Shown in pieces: positions 45,101-50,943 of a DNA stretch of 64,000 nucleotides (its first letter is position 1; each line of letters opens with the position of its first letter). The position numbers and the translations under genes are program-made. Source of the stretch: Castor canadensis (lineage: Eukaryota > Chordata > Mammalia > Rodentia > Castoridae); contig NC_133387.1 of the NCBI RefSeq assembly GCF_047511655.1, positions 24,298,353-24,362,352 of the forward strand, written 5' to 3'. The notes beneath the pieces are model-generated. The model did not search any database, had not been told where the DNA came from, and saw nothing but the letters and a program-made list of their open reading frames with translations.

Positions 45101-48100
45101 AAAAAAAAAAAAAAAGTTATTGAGGGATGCAAGAGAAGACTTGAACAGCAAGAAATGAATATATATCCTGTTCTTAAAAAGAAGAAATTAATATATACCC
45201 TGTCTCTGAACCTCAAAATATATCAACTATTTCTAAGTCAACCTATAAACGTAAAATGCATTACCAATAGAATACCAACAAGGCAGCCGGGCATGGTGGG
45301 GCACACTGATAGTCCCAAGACTCAGAAGTGAGGCAGAAGGATTATTTGAGTCCAAGAATTTAGGACCAGACTAGCCTAGGCAACATAATGAGTCTTCCAC
45401 ATGAAAAAAATACATATATGCCTAAGTTTTACGGGAAAATAAGGAAAACTTCCCAGGAGAATTCTGGAAAGTAGAATGAGGGAAGATAATAGCCAAAAGA
45501 ATGGGACCATTAGGTATAAATAGGATAAATTATGTGTAGGAACTAAGGAATCAGTAGGAAAACACTGGAGTAGGTAAATGATACTTGTAAGAAAAGTAAA
45601 GTTGGATTCCTACCTCAATATTTTATTCAACTTGTATTTGTGTAGATAAATGTATTTAACTTAAAAAAAATGAAAGTACCAAGAAAAAACACAAGAATAT
45701 TCATTTAATTTTAATTAAAAATAATATTGGAATAGCAAATATCTTTCTTATGACACAAAATTTTAGAATCTGAAAAAGACTGATAAGTTTAACTACAAAA
45801 CACTTTATTTTATGCTGGAAAAAGATACATAAACAAGGTCAAAAGAAATGAAGGAACTGTGGAAAATAACTACAACCTATGTCAAAGACTAAGAACTAAA
45901 TTCCTTAAAACCTAAGCGTTCCTATAAACAATATAACATATTTCAGTAGAAAAATGAACAAAAACTATAAACAGAAACTATAAATAAAGGAAAGACATAT
46001 GACTCATTTACTTTTGAAAAGATTCCTAAGGAAAATATATTTCTTAGCCAGGCAATTTTTTGAAAGGGTTAATAACTTACATTACTAGGGAAGGAGGAAA
46101 CCACCGGCAGGACAAGAGTGGGCACCACCTCTAAGAAGGGCAATCTGACAAGTTTATCAAGGCTCAAATAGTACGAACCCTTTGATGTAGCAATTGTACT
46201 TCCAGGAATTACCCTAAAGATAAAGAGCCTAAAGACTCACTCTCACATGCAAACTTCTGTACGTAGAGGGAAGGGATATGCATTGTATCACTGTTTGTAG
46301 TAACAAGACTACAAACATTTAAATATCCATCTAAACAAATCTCTCTATATACACAACACACACACACACACACACCCACCCCTCTTGCTTCTAGGGTCTA
46401 GGGAAAGAAGCCAATTAGCTGGAGTGGAAGGAAAACCTGCCTGTTCCCAAATGCTCTTTTGTCCATTTGAATTTTACACATTACTTATTTAAAATGTTTA
46501 TTTTTTGCCCAGCTTCACCAATTCTTATACTTTTCCTCCTCTTTGTCAGTAGTCCAGTTCCTATGCTAGCAATGATGTTTAACTGGTTTCCCAACTAATA
46601 CATTTCATTTAATTAAACTCACAGTTAAACAGTAACAGTAACTTGGATTCTATTATCCCATGACTCCCTTGCTCTCTGAGCTCTATCTCTGAATATATAC
46701 TCTACAGAAAGCACTTTCCCTATAATTCACTAGGCATACCGAGATTATAAATCATCCAGGAAATAAGAAGCTATGAAGACAGGTACCAATGGCTCATACC
46801 TGTAATCTTAGCTACAGGGGAGGCTGAGATCAGGAGGATAGCGGTTCGAGGTCGGCCTGGGCAGATAGTTCATGAGACCCCCATCTCCAAAATAACCAGA
46901 GCAAAATGGACTGATGACATGACTCAAGCAGTAGAGTGCCTGCTTTACAGTACAAAGCCCTGAGTTCAAACCCCAGTCCCACCAAAAAAAAAAAAAAAAA
47001 GAGAGACAATGAATTTCTTAGCCAAACACATAATCACTATTATATTTCAGAAAACAGCAGAAAGGCATGAAGGTGCACCAAGTTTCACAATACATCATTT
47101 GTGCTGTCACGATGGATGCAAAGTCTAGTCCACTACTTTAGGTGTAAACACATGATTTTCTGTCCAAAGACAGGGGATTGAACCACACTAACTGAATTTA
47201 CTAGACACCAATGTCTTACATATATACTAATTCATAATTTTAAAACATATGTGTATATGTGTGGTACACATGTATACGTGTGTATACATGCATATATACT
47301 TGATATTTATCTCAAGAGTATCAAATGATGACTACTAAGGAGTCAAACACAAATGCTAAGTATGCCCATGGACAATCATGATGCCATGAGAGTACATCAG
47401 GGAGACGAGACCATGTCAGATCGGAGAAGGCTACCATGAAGCAAACAATGTCACTGAGCTGACATCTAATGGAAGAAAAAAGAATGGAATGAGGAATAAG
47501 AGGTTCCTGCAAGTAGCAAAAGAGATGTAGAAAGGTAGAAAAAAGATCAAAGACTATAAGGAAGGATTAACCTGGAGGTAAGATAAGTGACAGACTAGGT
47601 AGTGCCTTTTAGGTCATACTAAGGATTTCTGCCTTATTCTAAGACTAATGAAAAAAGCTAGGAAAGGCCCAGAATGATGTTGCATGCAATCACCACTCAG
47701 CAGATCGAAGCAGGAGGATCAAGAGTTCAAGGACAATCTACATAGTGAGAATCAGTCTCAAAAAATAAACAAACAGGCTGGGGTGTGGCTGAAGTGTTAG
47801 AATGTGTGCCTTGCAAGCATGAAGATCTGAGTTCAAACCTGAGTACCAAAAAAAAAGCACCATGAATTATAAGCAGCGATGAGGACAGATTTGAAAGGAC
47901 ATAGGTCACATGTTCTCCCTCATATGTGGAATCTAGACTTAAAATACACATACGCACATGTATCTGTATCTGTATCTATCTATCTATAGGTATATATATA
48001 CATATATATATACACACACAAAAACATAACTGCAATCAAGGGACTGGGGGGGAGGCAAAAAAAGAGGCGGGAGAGGTAAAGACAATGATGGGGGAGAACA

Positions 48101-50943
48101 ATGCTGAAATACATTACATCTATGTATAAAAGTGGCACAAGGCAACTCACAGAAAGCTACTAAAAAACAGTAGGAGGGGGAATGGGAAGAGAGCAGTGCA
48201 GGGGGAGCTAGGAATGTGGTTCAAGGAGGAGAGCGCCTAGCAAGTGTAAGGACCTCAGACCACCAAAAAAGAAAAAAAACTCCATAAATTAGTTGTTTGT
48301 GTGAGACTGGGTTTGAAGGACTTCATGCTTGCAAAACAGATGTTCTACAACTTGAAACACCATGAATTATAAGCAGGGATAAAGACAGATATATATGCAA
48401 GAGATCAATGTAGTACATTCGTTGGAAAGCAAACACAGAAGCAGGACAACTGCTTTGAAAGCTGTGTAGGAAACCTAAGTGAGGGATGATGACAGCATGG
48501 CCTGGACATACAGAAGAAGTAAAATAAATAGAACTTGGTGAGGGACTACACCTGATGAGCAATAGAGAGGAGAATTTTAAGGGGGATCCCCAAGTTTCAG
48601 TCTGCATAATTGGATGGCTAAAGGTGCTATCACTGAAAGAGAGTGACAACCCGCCAGAAGACCAAGTTGTTTTGTTTCATGTGGAATTGGATGCAGGGTA
48701 GCAATGCAAAAAGGAAGAGAAAGGGCTCATCCAATATGTGAAAATTCTCATAGAGAAGGATGAAAAGGTAAATGGGACTAGAGGTCAAAGAAACAGAAAG
48801 TTAGTACATCAAAAAAGAAAAAAAAAAAAAAAGTTGTGCCTCTAAGACGAGCCATAAAACAGGCCTACGCATTCCTATTCCTCCCCATCACCAAAAATAT
48901 TTTTTAAATGTCTCAGAATATAAAGAGAAATAGAATAATTAATGTGAAAGAATTTCAAAGTGTACTACTGAGATATCAGGTATTTCCCAGTTTTGAAAAT
49001 GAAAAACAGAGGACGCCTACATGGGGAAGAAGGAACGAAGCATCAGCCAAGGGAAAAAGGAAGCAGAAAGAAAAGGCTAATGACCCCACTTCACGAATTT
49101 TTCAGTTAAGGCACGTTTTATCTTTACCTCTGGACAAATGGCTGTTCTTGGCCTGGTGTGCTAAGGGACTGCAGAAATAGCTCCACACCTGAATGCTTTA
49201 CATGAAATCATGGCTTCCACCGCCCTCAGGTGGTAGGAGTGAAGAAGTGCCCCCATCAGGTTTTGAGACTGGGAATGTGCCCACATGAAGCCCATTGTGT
49301 AATAATTAATCCATGACCAAAGACCTAAAGATTGCACTGGTAGAGGGCAAACTGGCAATAGTCCTTGCCAAGACAGTTATCTTGTAAGTTACCAATACAC
49401 AAAAAACTAGGTTGCTATTAATTTGGGATAAGAAAAAATATTTCCTTTTTTTTTTTTTTCTTTTTCACGTTAAAGATCACATATTGAGCAATTCTAGTAC
49501 GCCCAGGCTCGTACTATCATTTGAAATCCAGCTCATGGTATAGTACTTATTTGACTATTTAAAAATGTCTCAAATTTAATTTTAATGGCACATATAATGG
49601 GTTAACATTTCTAGCACACATCAGTAACCTTATCACAAACATAAGCAACCATCTCTGTACAAAATTTCCTGTTATTTTCAAATTAATCAAATAATTTTTG
49701 ACTATTTAGAAGTACAAAGCACAGTAGTAAACAATTCAAAAAACATTATGTTCTCAAAACTTATCAACTAAACAAACATATCATTGACACAATCAACATT
49801 ATTCACAAAAACACGGTGAATAATTAACACATCATTCTTGAGAGTTCTCTTCATGGTAAAAATAAGCTTGCCCAATATAGTATTTGACGCTCTGTGCATT
49901 ATTTAATTTCTGCTTTGCTTTACCTCTACCATATTGAATACTCACTTCAAATGTACCCCTTTAAAATTGACTACATATGCATTTCAACTTGATTTGGTTT
50001 TGTTTTTTAAGGCATGTGAAGTCAAAATAGGGCCCTGTAAGCCAAAACGTGAAATTATTGCACTGGGTACACTTTTTAAATTCTCCATCTGTTGTTTTTA
50101 TACTGTAGACAGAATAATTTTCTCCCTCATATATACATATGCATGTGTATATACACACACATATATATATTCTTGATCTTCGTTTTTCCCCTTAAAATCT
50201 AAGCATATCCTTTCTGTCTCTGGACATCCCAAAATTTTAGTGATTCAACTAATTTTCCTTAATCCTCTTGGTTGTCTTCCCCATACACTCCCTAGCCAAC
50301 AACCCTACCCCGTCCTTTCTTCCGTTTCAGAATGCCTAGGCTCTGACACACTCGGATGGTTTTTGTTGTGTTTTTTCCCCACTACAAAATCACTTCTAGA
50401 AATGCTCTTCTGTCTTCTCTCCTTAATTTAGCACTTTTTGAAATAATTTTCCATAGACAGGCGCCAATGTCTTTCTTTGACAAGCTCGAATCGCAGAAGG
50501 GGAAGAGATGGGAGACAGAAACATCTGGGAATGTCAAGGAGACAACAGCTTTTCCTTCGAAAGACAAGCAAACTCTCAGCCCACACCTTTCCATACAGCA
50601 ACAATACTTTCTTTCCTGGTGCCCCGGTTCCCTCCCTGACCTCAAAGACACCTTCCCTTCTCTCTGATTCCCGGTCCCTGTGCTAAGTGTGGGGCCTGCC
50701 TTTCCTCCTCCCTAGGAAAAGAAAGCCAGGGAGGACAGACAAGGCGGCAGCTGTCAGGACCCGGTCCCACCACTCACCTGGCAGGTGCGGCCGCCCGGAG
50801 AGTTGCACGAAGCGGTTGAGCTGGCCAGTACCCCGACCCCCGCTGCCCCCACTGCCCCCGCCGGCCCCGCTACCTCCGCCGCCACCGCCTGCCGCGCCTC
50901 CTCCCCTCCGGCGGTTCCTGTCCCAGCCCTGGGCGGCCGACAT
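2394..50943 (-). CDS. KLHDC10: KLHDC10, partial gene (exons 1-7 of the coding region)
   Basis: Kelch-repeat protein. From the literature (memory), KLHDC10 is a substrate receptor of a CUL2-RING ubiquitin ligase that recognises C-terminal degrons, including alanine tails made during ribosome-associated quality control, and it is reported to promote ASK1 signalling by restraining PP5. Seen here: seven exons on the minus strand, all with GT donors and AG acceptors and compatible phases, total 931 coding bases (310 codons plus one base). The product starts MSAAQGWDRNRRRGGG and has a Gly-rich N-terminus, a basic linker (KKKIRWDPVRRRFIQ) and then successive kelch blades with the GG signatures NLYVFGGYNP, NLLVFGGTGI, SLYVFGGTTG and RIYILGGGTS. 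The last visible exon ends after HEKI with one base of the next Gly codon. About 132 C-terminal residues, the last blades and tail, must lie left of base 1. No disabling change is seen, so the gene looks intact. All large insertions found are intronic. Confidence 0.96.
2461..3425. other. KLHDC10 intron 6
   Basis: 965 bases of AT-rich unique sequence. No coding exon or clear repeat is recognised. A 95-codon frame at 2799-3086 has no homology I recognise and lacks splice or codon signals. Confidence 0.8.
3426..3510 (-). CDS. KLHDC10: KLHDC10 exon 6 (fourth kelch blade, first part)
   Basis: Acceptor ATATTTTCAG| at 3512-3511. 85 bases: completes R, then YRHEIAHDGQRIYILGGGTS and WTAYSLNK. It ends on a codon boundary at AACAAG|GTATAC (3426/3425), a weak-looking donor. 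Confidence 0.95.
3688..3771 (+). repeat. ID-like SINE
   Basis: tRNA-derived unit with ggctcaagtggtagagc and ccctgagttcagcacagtacc, followed by an A-rich tail. Confidence 0.85.
4213..4273 (-). repeat. B1-like SINE fragment
   Basis: Reverse-oriented 'gagataggtctcgctatgtg' and 'cctcagcctcctggctg'. Confidence 0.8.
4759..4820. repeat. (CCAT)n microsatellite
   Basis: Imperfect ccat/ccttcc tetranucleotide run within intron 5. Confidence 0.9.
4924..5010 (+). repeat. ID-like SINE
   Basis: 'gtgtggctcaagtagtagaa', 'tgcctgctctgcaagc' and 'agtttgaacccaagta', then an A-rich tail. It lies about 190 bases 3' (in gene sense) of the exon 5 donor. Confidence 0.85.
5200..5348 (-). CDS. KLHDC10: KLHDC10 exon 5 (third kelch blade)
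   Basis: Acceptor TTATCCAG| at 5350-5349 and donor AGAGAG|GTGAGG at 5200/5199. 149 bases: AMAIINGSLYVFGGTTG, YIYSTDLHKLDLNTREWTQL, and KPNNLSCDLPEE plus two bases of the next Arg codon. This is a canonical blade with LYVFGG and the conserved Trp. The reading frame was open but too fragmented to be listed by a simple ORF scan. Confidence 0.96.
5472..5745 (+). repeat. Two B1-like SINEs in tandem
   Basis: Copy one is about 5472-5602 ('caatcccaacactcgggagg', 'caaggctagcctgggttac'). Copy two is about 5615-5745 ('cacctgtaatcccaatgact', 'gagacttgtctcaaaa'). Both have A-rich tails, in intron 4. Confidence 0.85.
5974..6180 (+). repeat. Composite B1-ID SINE
   Basis: Left half 'cctgtaatcctagctacgca' and 'caggcaaatagttctcaaga'. 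Right half 'ggctggtggagtgactcaag' and 'gagttcaagccccagtatc', then an A tail. The typical dimer of this genome. Confidence 0.9.
6332..6538 (+). repeat. Composite B1-ID SINE
   Basis: Same architecture as the copy at 5974: 'gccaggcactggtggctctt', 'caaatagttctagagaccct', 'ggctggtggagtggctcaca'. The two copies lie 150 bases apart in the same orientation. Confidence 0.9.
7354..7508 (-). CDS. KLHDC10: KLHDC10 exon 4 (second kelch blade)
   Basis: Acceptor CTTCCCCAG| at 7510-7509. 155 bases that complete a Leu codon and then encode VLHGNNLLVFGGTGIPFGES, NDVHVCNVKYKRWALL and GKKPSRIYGQ. It ends on a codon boundary at CAG|GTACCA (7354/7353). The donor departs from consensus at +4 to +6 (CCA instead of AGT). 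Confidence 0.96.
8041..8066. repeat. (CA)n microsatellite
   Basis: Short cacaca run in intron 3. Confidence 0.8.
8200..8660 (+). repeat. MIR-like SINE fragments interrupted by an ID SINE
   Basis: Diverged MIR-type sequence around 8205-8330 and 8540-8650 ('cttgggctcttcatttgcac', 'ataaggattaaataagcaac'). A clear reverse-oriented ID copy lies between them at about 8338-8411 ('gggccttgagcatgctaggc', 'agcactctaccactgagcta'). Confidence 0.7.
8954..9175 (-). CDS. KLHDC10: KLHDC10 exon 3 (first kelch blade)
   Basis: Acceptor TTTTCTAG| at 9177-9176 and donor TGTCAC|GTGAGT at 8954/8953. 222 bases (74 codons, phase 1 to 1). Encodes HRPPPARSGHRC, then NLYVFGGYNPDYDES, an acidic loop, and LFRELWRYHFATGVWHQ to PRELASMS. 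This is a complete kelch motif: the GG pair followed by the paired aromatic/Trp positions of the fourth strand. Reading through the donor adds only RECKCF-type intronic residues. Confidence 0.97.
9864..9910 (-). repeat. ID-like SINE fragment
   Basis: 'ctagggattgaacccggggc' and 'cttacacatgctag' are the reverse complement of the ID core. Confidence 0.8.
10780..10905 (+). repeat. MIR
   Basis: 'gcaagacactgacattcata', 'gtctcagcttcctcacttat' and 'acatgggatactattactg' follow the MIR core and 3' part. Confidence 0.7.
11290..12040 (+). repeat. SINE cluster (ID-like and B1-like copies)
   Basis: At least six SINE pieces in 750 bases, mostly one orientation: ID-like at about 11295-11370, B1-like at about 11445-11515, 11518-11610 and 11612-11700, a very typical ID at 11708-11800 ('tgcctgcctagcaagcgtga', 'ggccctgagttcaaaccaca'), a short ID at 11820-11880, and B1-like at 11908-12035. 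Confidence 0.85.
12385..12655 (+). repeat. hAT-type (Charlie-like) MITE, old
   Basis: 'cagccactagccacatacgg', 'acttgaaatgtggctactcc', an AT-rich centre, then 'taacgtggctactataaaac'. The pattern recalls a common mammalian non-autonomous hAT element. The family name is not certain. Confidence 0.5.
13395..14230 (-). repeat. Old L1 (L1M-type) 3' region, with a B1 insertion
   Basis: 'agcagaatttctgggtcaaa' and 'tttgcacttccctgactgta' match the reverse complement of an old L1 3' region. It is split by a pyrimidine-rich (TTTC)n tract (about 13618-13705) and a reverse B1-like copy (about 13718-13844). Confidence 0.65.
15262..15520 (-). repeat. B1-like SINE plus ID-like SINE
   Basis: The B1-like part is about 15262-15384 ('gagacagggtctcactatgt', 'cctcccaaatgctgggatta'). 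A diverged reverse ID-like part follows at about 15427-15515 ('ctaggcaggtgcactaccac'). Confidence 0.85.
15751..15871 (+). repeat. B1-like SINE
   Basis: 'cctgtaatcccagcactcac' and 'gttcaaggccagcctaggtt'. Confidence 0.88.
16352..16486 (+). repeat. B1-like SINE
   Basis: 'gccaaacatggtagcacacc', 'aatcccagcacttgggaagc' and an A-rich tail. Confidence 0.9.
16780..16925 (-). repeat. B1-like SINE
   Basis: A T-run tail, then 'gagacagggtctccctatgt' and 'agtgctgggattataggtat'. Confidence 0.9.
17110..18735 (-). repeat. Old L1 (L1M-type), fragmented
   Basis: 'tattgtgaaatataacatac', 'caggtcaagaaatagaatac', 'gagtggacatttgggtagtt' and 'catttggaattttctttttg' follow the reverse complement of an old mammalian L1 3' region. 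A young ID copy (about 17792-17886, plus) is inserted. Confidence 0.65.
17792..17886 (+). repeat. ID-like SINE inserted in old L1
   Basis: 'gcagctcaagtgctagagta', 'cttgcctagcaagcaaagcc' and 'tgagttcaaatccccagtat', then an A-rich tail. Confidence 0.9.
18740..18774 (-). pseudogene. U2 snRNA 5'-end fragment
   Basis: 'ttgatcttagccaaaaggcc' is the exact reverse complement of the U2 5' region that pairs with the branch site, and 'aagaac' next to it is close to the U2 5' end. The match fades on both sides, so this is a short retrotransposed or chance-truncated fragment, not a functional snRNA gene. Confidence 0.7.
19769..19902 (-). repeat. B1-like SINE
   Basis: A T-run tail, 'gagatggcatctcactatgt' and 'cctcagtctcctgagaagcc'. 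Confidence 0.88.
20930..21110 (-). repeat. MIR
   Basis: 'ttacagataaggaaacagag', 'aacttgcccaaggtcataca' and 'gagcctggattcagatgcag' give a near full-length MIR in reverse. Confidence 0.88.
22030..22580 (+). repeat. L2 (LINE-2) 3' region
   Basis: 'aaatctgatcctgaaaactc', 'catcaggacacttatcacaa' and 'agcatagtgcctggtacata' followed by a gaatgaatga tail resemble the L2 3' end. Confidence 0.65.
23690..24480 (-). repeat. Old L1 (L1M-type) with composite SINE insertion
   Basis: 'ttgttaggccaaagtgtata', 'attgatttgtaagaactctt' and 'ttatctacaaaatcttccca' are the reverse L1 pattern. A reverse composite SINE (about 24013-24296) is inserted. The block ends 280 bases before (in coordinate) KLHDC10 exon 2. Confidence 0.65.
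24013..24296 (-). repeat. Composite SINE (reverse)
   Basis: ID part 'gcttgctaggccagtgctct'. B1-like part 'gctcatgtttttgctcagga' and 'ctaagattacaggtgtgagc'. Confidence 0.8.
24759..24845 (-). CDS. KLHDC10: KLHDC10 exon 2 (87 nt, symmetric, begins GTAAGA)
   Basis: Encodes G-KKKIRWDPVRRRFIQ followed by SCPIIRIPNRFLRG, the basic linker between the Gly-rich N-terminus and the kelch domain. The acceptor is GTAACAG| at 24847-24846 and the donor is GAGAG|GTGGGT at 24759/24758. Length is 29 codons with phase 1 at both ends, so skipping it would keep the frame and join LPG directly to HRPPP. The first exon bases, GTAAGA, form a consensus 5' splice site immediately after the acceptor AG. The upstream pyrimidine tract is poor (interrupted by AATTGTGGTAA). 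Both facts suggest alternative inclusion or recursive splicing. The exon was too short for a plain ORF scan and was found by its protein and splice signals. Confidence 0.95.
25600..25980 (-). repeat. MIR-like (old SINE) remnant
   Basis: 'ataagcaagaaagctaaagg' and 'gccaggattcaaacctaggc' near 25870-25935 are the reversed MIR core. The left part is more diverged. Confidence 0.55.
26228..26553. repeat. hAT-type MITE (MER-like)
   Basis: Ends in imperfect inverted repeats: cagtggttcccaaa at the left and tggataaccactg at the right. The flanking octamers tttttaat and ctttgaat match at 6 of 8 positions, consistent with a decayed 8-bp hAT target duplication. Confidence 0.6.
26740..27130 (+). repeat. 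Old L1 3' fragment
   Basis: 'cctttgacccagctattcca' and 'cttctaggaatctattccta' are the typical L1M ORF2 3' region. Confidence 0.75.
27357..27573 (-). repeat. Composite ID-B1 SINE (reverse)
   Basis: 'ggggtttgaactcaggactt', 'gtctaccacttgagccatac', then 'gatcctcccgatctcagact' and 'attacaggcatgagccacct'. Confidence 0.9.
27681..27776 (+). repeat. ID-like SINE (classic type)
   Basis: 'gggggtatagttcagtggta' and 'gaatgcttgatcagcatgca' are closer to the general rodent ID consensus than most copies here. An A-rich tail follows. Confidence 0.88.
28830..29700 (+). repeat. Old L1 ORF2 fragment interrupted by a SINE
   Basis: 'cataacctcaataaatgcag', 'aaaaagcatttgataaaatt' and 'cagatgacatgattatatag' correspond to the L1 reverse transcriptase region (plus strand). 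A composite SINE interrupts it. Confidence 0.85.
29041..29245 (+). repeat. Composite B1-ID SINE with target-site duplication
   Basis: Starts 'tgccaggcgccagtggctca' and ends in a (AAAT)n tail. It is flanked by ataaacctatagc on the left (about 29028-29040) and again after the tail (about 29243-29256), inside the L1 fragment. Confidence 0.9.
30110..30191 (-). repeat. ID-like SINE
   Basis: 'ctggggtttgaacttggagc' and 'gctctactgcttgagccatg'. Confidence 0.9.
30240..30655 (+). repeat. Old L1 3' fragment
   Basis: 'ccatacaactcagcaattac', 'attcttgggcatttatccca' and 'aacagttttattcataataa' are the L1 ORF2 end. Confidence 0.75.
30660..31079 (+). mobile_element. 5' LTR of ERVL/MaLR-type element
   Basis: Starts tgatggttaatcttgattgt and ends aaactgaca. 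Contains 'gtgagggtatttccagaaag', 'gatggaataagagggaaaaa' and 'aataaaagtttcttcctttt' (the polyadenylation region). It is about 420 bases and clearly homologous to the copy at 32519. The opening resembles MLT2/ERVL-type LTRs. Confidence 0.85.
31080..32518 (+). mobile_element. Internal region of ERVL/MaLR-type element
   Basis: About 1.44 kb between two direct LTRs. The first bases (tttggtagaagtgggg) look like a decayed tRNA-Leu-type primer binding site. Later 'tggcaaagaacttgtccaca' and 'tgtctatgtcctgagacttt' recall MaLR internal sequence. Short open frames (31627-31899, 31986-32330) show no gag or pol motif, so the element is non-autonomous or heavily reduced. Confidence 0.7.
32519..32919 (+). 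mobile_element. 3' LTR of ERVL/MaLR-type element
   Basis: Starts tgatggttgattttgattgt and ends tgactaaca, about 401 bases. It shares nearly all blocks with the 5' LTR. It is followed at once by a (CA)n/(TA)n tract, so the right flank is eroded and no target duplication can be read. Confidence 0.85.
32916..32980. repeat. (CA)n(TA)n(CATA)n microsatellite
   Basis: Simple repeat directly abutting the 3' LTR. Confidence 0.92.
33028..33165 (+). repeat. B1-like SINE with (AAAT)n tail
   Basis: 'agccagtcatggtgggtgca' and 'atagtgagactctattaaaa', then about eight aaat units. Confidence 0.88.
33420..33655 (-). repeat. MIR-like remnant
   Basis: 'gacagatgaggaaactgata' and 'agtcacttagctaccaactg' are the reverse MIR core. 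A separate gaatgaatgaat run lies at 33644-33657. Confidence 0.65.
33785..33966 (+). repeat. Composite B1-ID SINE, 5' truncated
   Basis: 'caggcaaatagttctcaaga', then 'gtagctcaagtggtagagtg' and 'cctgcctagcaagtgtgggt', then an A/T-rich tail. Confidence 0.88.
34491..34635 (-). repeat. B1-like SINE with internal duplication
   Basis: The segment 'tagcccaggttggcct' occurs twice (about 34521-34536 and 34552-34567). This resembles the internal duplication known in murine B1, but it could be private to this copy. Confidence 0.8.
35073..35165 (-). repeat. L1 3' end fragment
   Basis: 'tacatgtgtatacattgttt' and 'cccaccccctcaatat' are the reverse complement of the L1 3' end seen at 2140-2210. Confidence 0.7.
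36527..36606 (-). repeat. ID-like SINE
   Basis: 'ctggagtttgaactcagggc' and 'ctcatgcttgctaggcacac'. Another diverged reverse ID lies at about 36160-36235. Confidence 0.88.
37208..37325 (+). repeat. B1-like SINE
   Basis: 'agcccagcatggtggggtac' and 'cagcactcaggaggctgaag'. Confidence 0.9.
37555..37635 (+). repeat. ID-like SINE
   Basis: 'ggtagaggatatgcctagaa' and 'gaattcaaaccccaatactg'. Confidence 0.8.
38264..38345 (-). repeat. ID-like SINE (classic type)
   Basis: 'ggtactggggttgaacccag' and 'actactgagctacaccccca'. Confidence 0.88.
38370..38572 (+). repeat. Composite B1-ID SINE
   Basis: 'aggccgggtgcctgtggctc', 'ggaaatagctctcaagaccc' and 'ggtgtggctcaagtggtaga'. Confidence 0.9.
38915..39165 (+). 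repeat. MIR, near full length
   Basis: 'ggtctgaacccaactctgac', 'gctgagtctcagtttcctct', 'ttatgaggattaaataaaca' and 'actactcaataaatgacact'. Confidence 0.88.
40840..42360 (+). repeat. Old L1 ORF2/3' copy with SINE insertions
   Basis: 'cttgtacctcacaccaaata', 'gacaaaggacttgtacctag' and 'catacaatggaatatttttc' follow the L1 ORF2 C-terminal region. ID copies are inserted at about 40905-40990 and 41165-41262, and a composite SINE left half at about 41443-41585. A partial ID also precedes it at about 40765-40835. Confidence 0.8.
42395..43345 (+). repeat. L1 3' copy (ORF2 end and 3' UTR)
   Basis: 'gcatcaaattaaaaaccttc', 'agaggcattctatagaatgg', 'gccaccagagaaatggaaat' and 'aaatgtggtatacatgcaca', ending near 'aagtaatatatgctaataaa'. 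It is a second L1 3' end in the same orientation as the preceding copy. Confidence 0.85.
43360..46335 (+). repeat. Old L1 fragments with SINE insertions
   Basis: 'ctaaagctgtgctcagaaga' (about 43440), 'actttgctcaacttcacaca' (about 43905), 'ttccactcataatagcaata' (about 44908) and 'gtacttccaggaattaccct' (about 46196) are successive L1 ORF2 landmarks. ID copies are at about 43695-43800 and 44700-44785, and B1-like copies at about 45000-45115 and 45290-45412. Confidence 0.7.
46344..46382. repeat. (CA)n microsatellite
   Basis: Run of about ten ca units. Confidence 0.92.
46776..47000 (+). repeat. Composite B1-ID SINE
   Basis: 'cctgtaatcttagctacagg', 'ctgggcagatagttcatgag' and 'ctgagttcaaaccccagtcc', with an A tail. 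Confidence 0.92.
47660..47860 (+). repeat. B1-like SINE followed by ID-like SINE
   Basis: 'caggaggatcaagagttcaa' and 'cagtctcaaaaaataaacaa', then 'ggctggggtgtggctgaagt' and 'gagttcaaacctgagtacca'. Confidence 0.88.
47895..48145 (+). repeat. L1 3' end with (TATC)n/(TA)n expansion
   Basis: 'atgttctccctcatatgtgg' matches the L1 ORF2 end. A tatc/tata microsatellite lies at about 47957-48025. Confidence 0.75.
48195..48360. repeat. Two diverged ID-like SINEs in opposite orientation
   Basis: Plus copy at about 48200-48275 ('gcctagcaagtgtaaggacc'). Minus copy at about 48297-48358 ('gagactgggtttgaaggact'). Confidence 0.7.

Larger units (their letters stand above)
24846..50777. other. KLHDC10 intron 1 (25.9 kb)
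   Basis: Contains the elements listed individually. The non-repeat stretches (for example 27780-28820, 35170-36150, 36610-37200, 39170-40760, 48370-50690) are AT-rich. I find no exon, RNA gene or ORF with recognisable homology there. Confidence 0.7.

Noticed and set aside
48908..49180. 90-codon plus-strand ORF with Lys/Glu-rich stretch
   Set aside because: No recognisable homolog, no splice context, and length within chance expectation in AT-rich intron.
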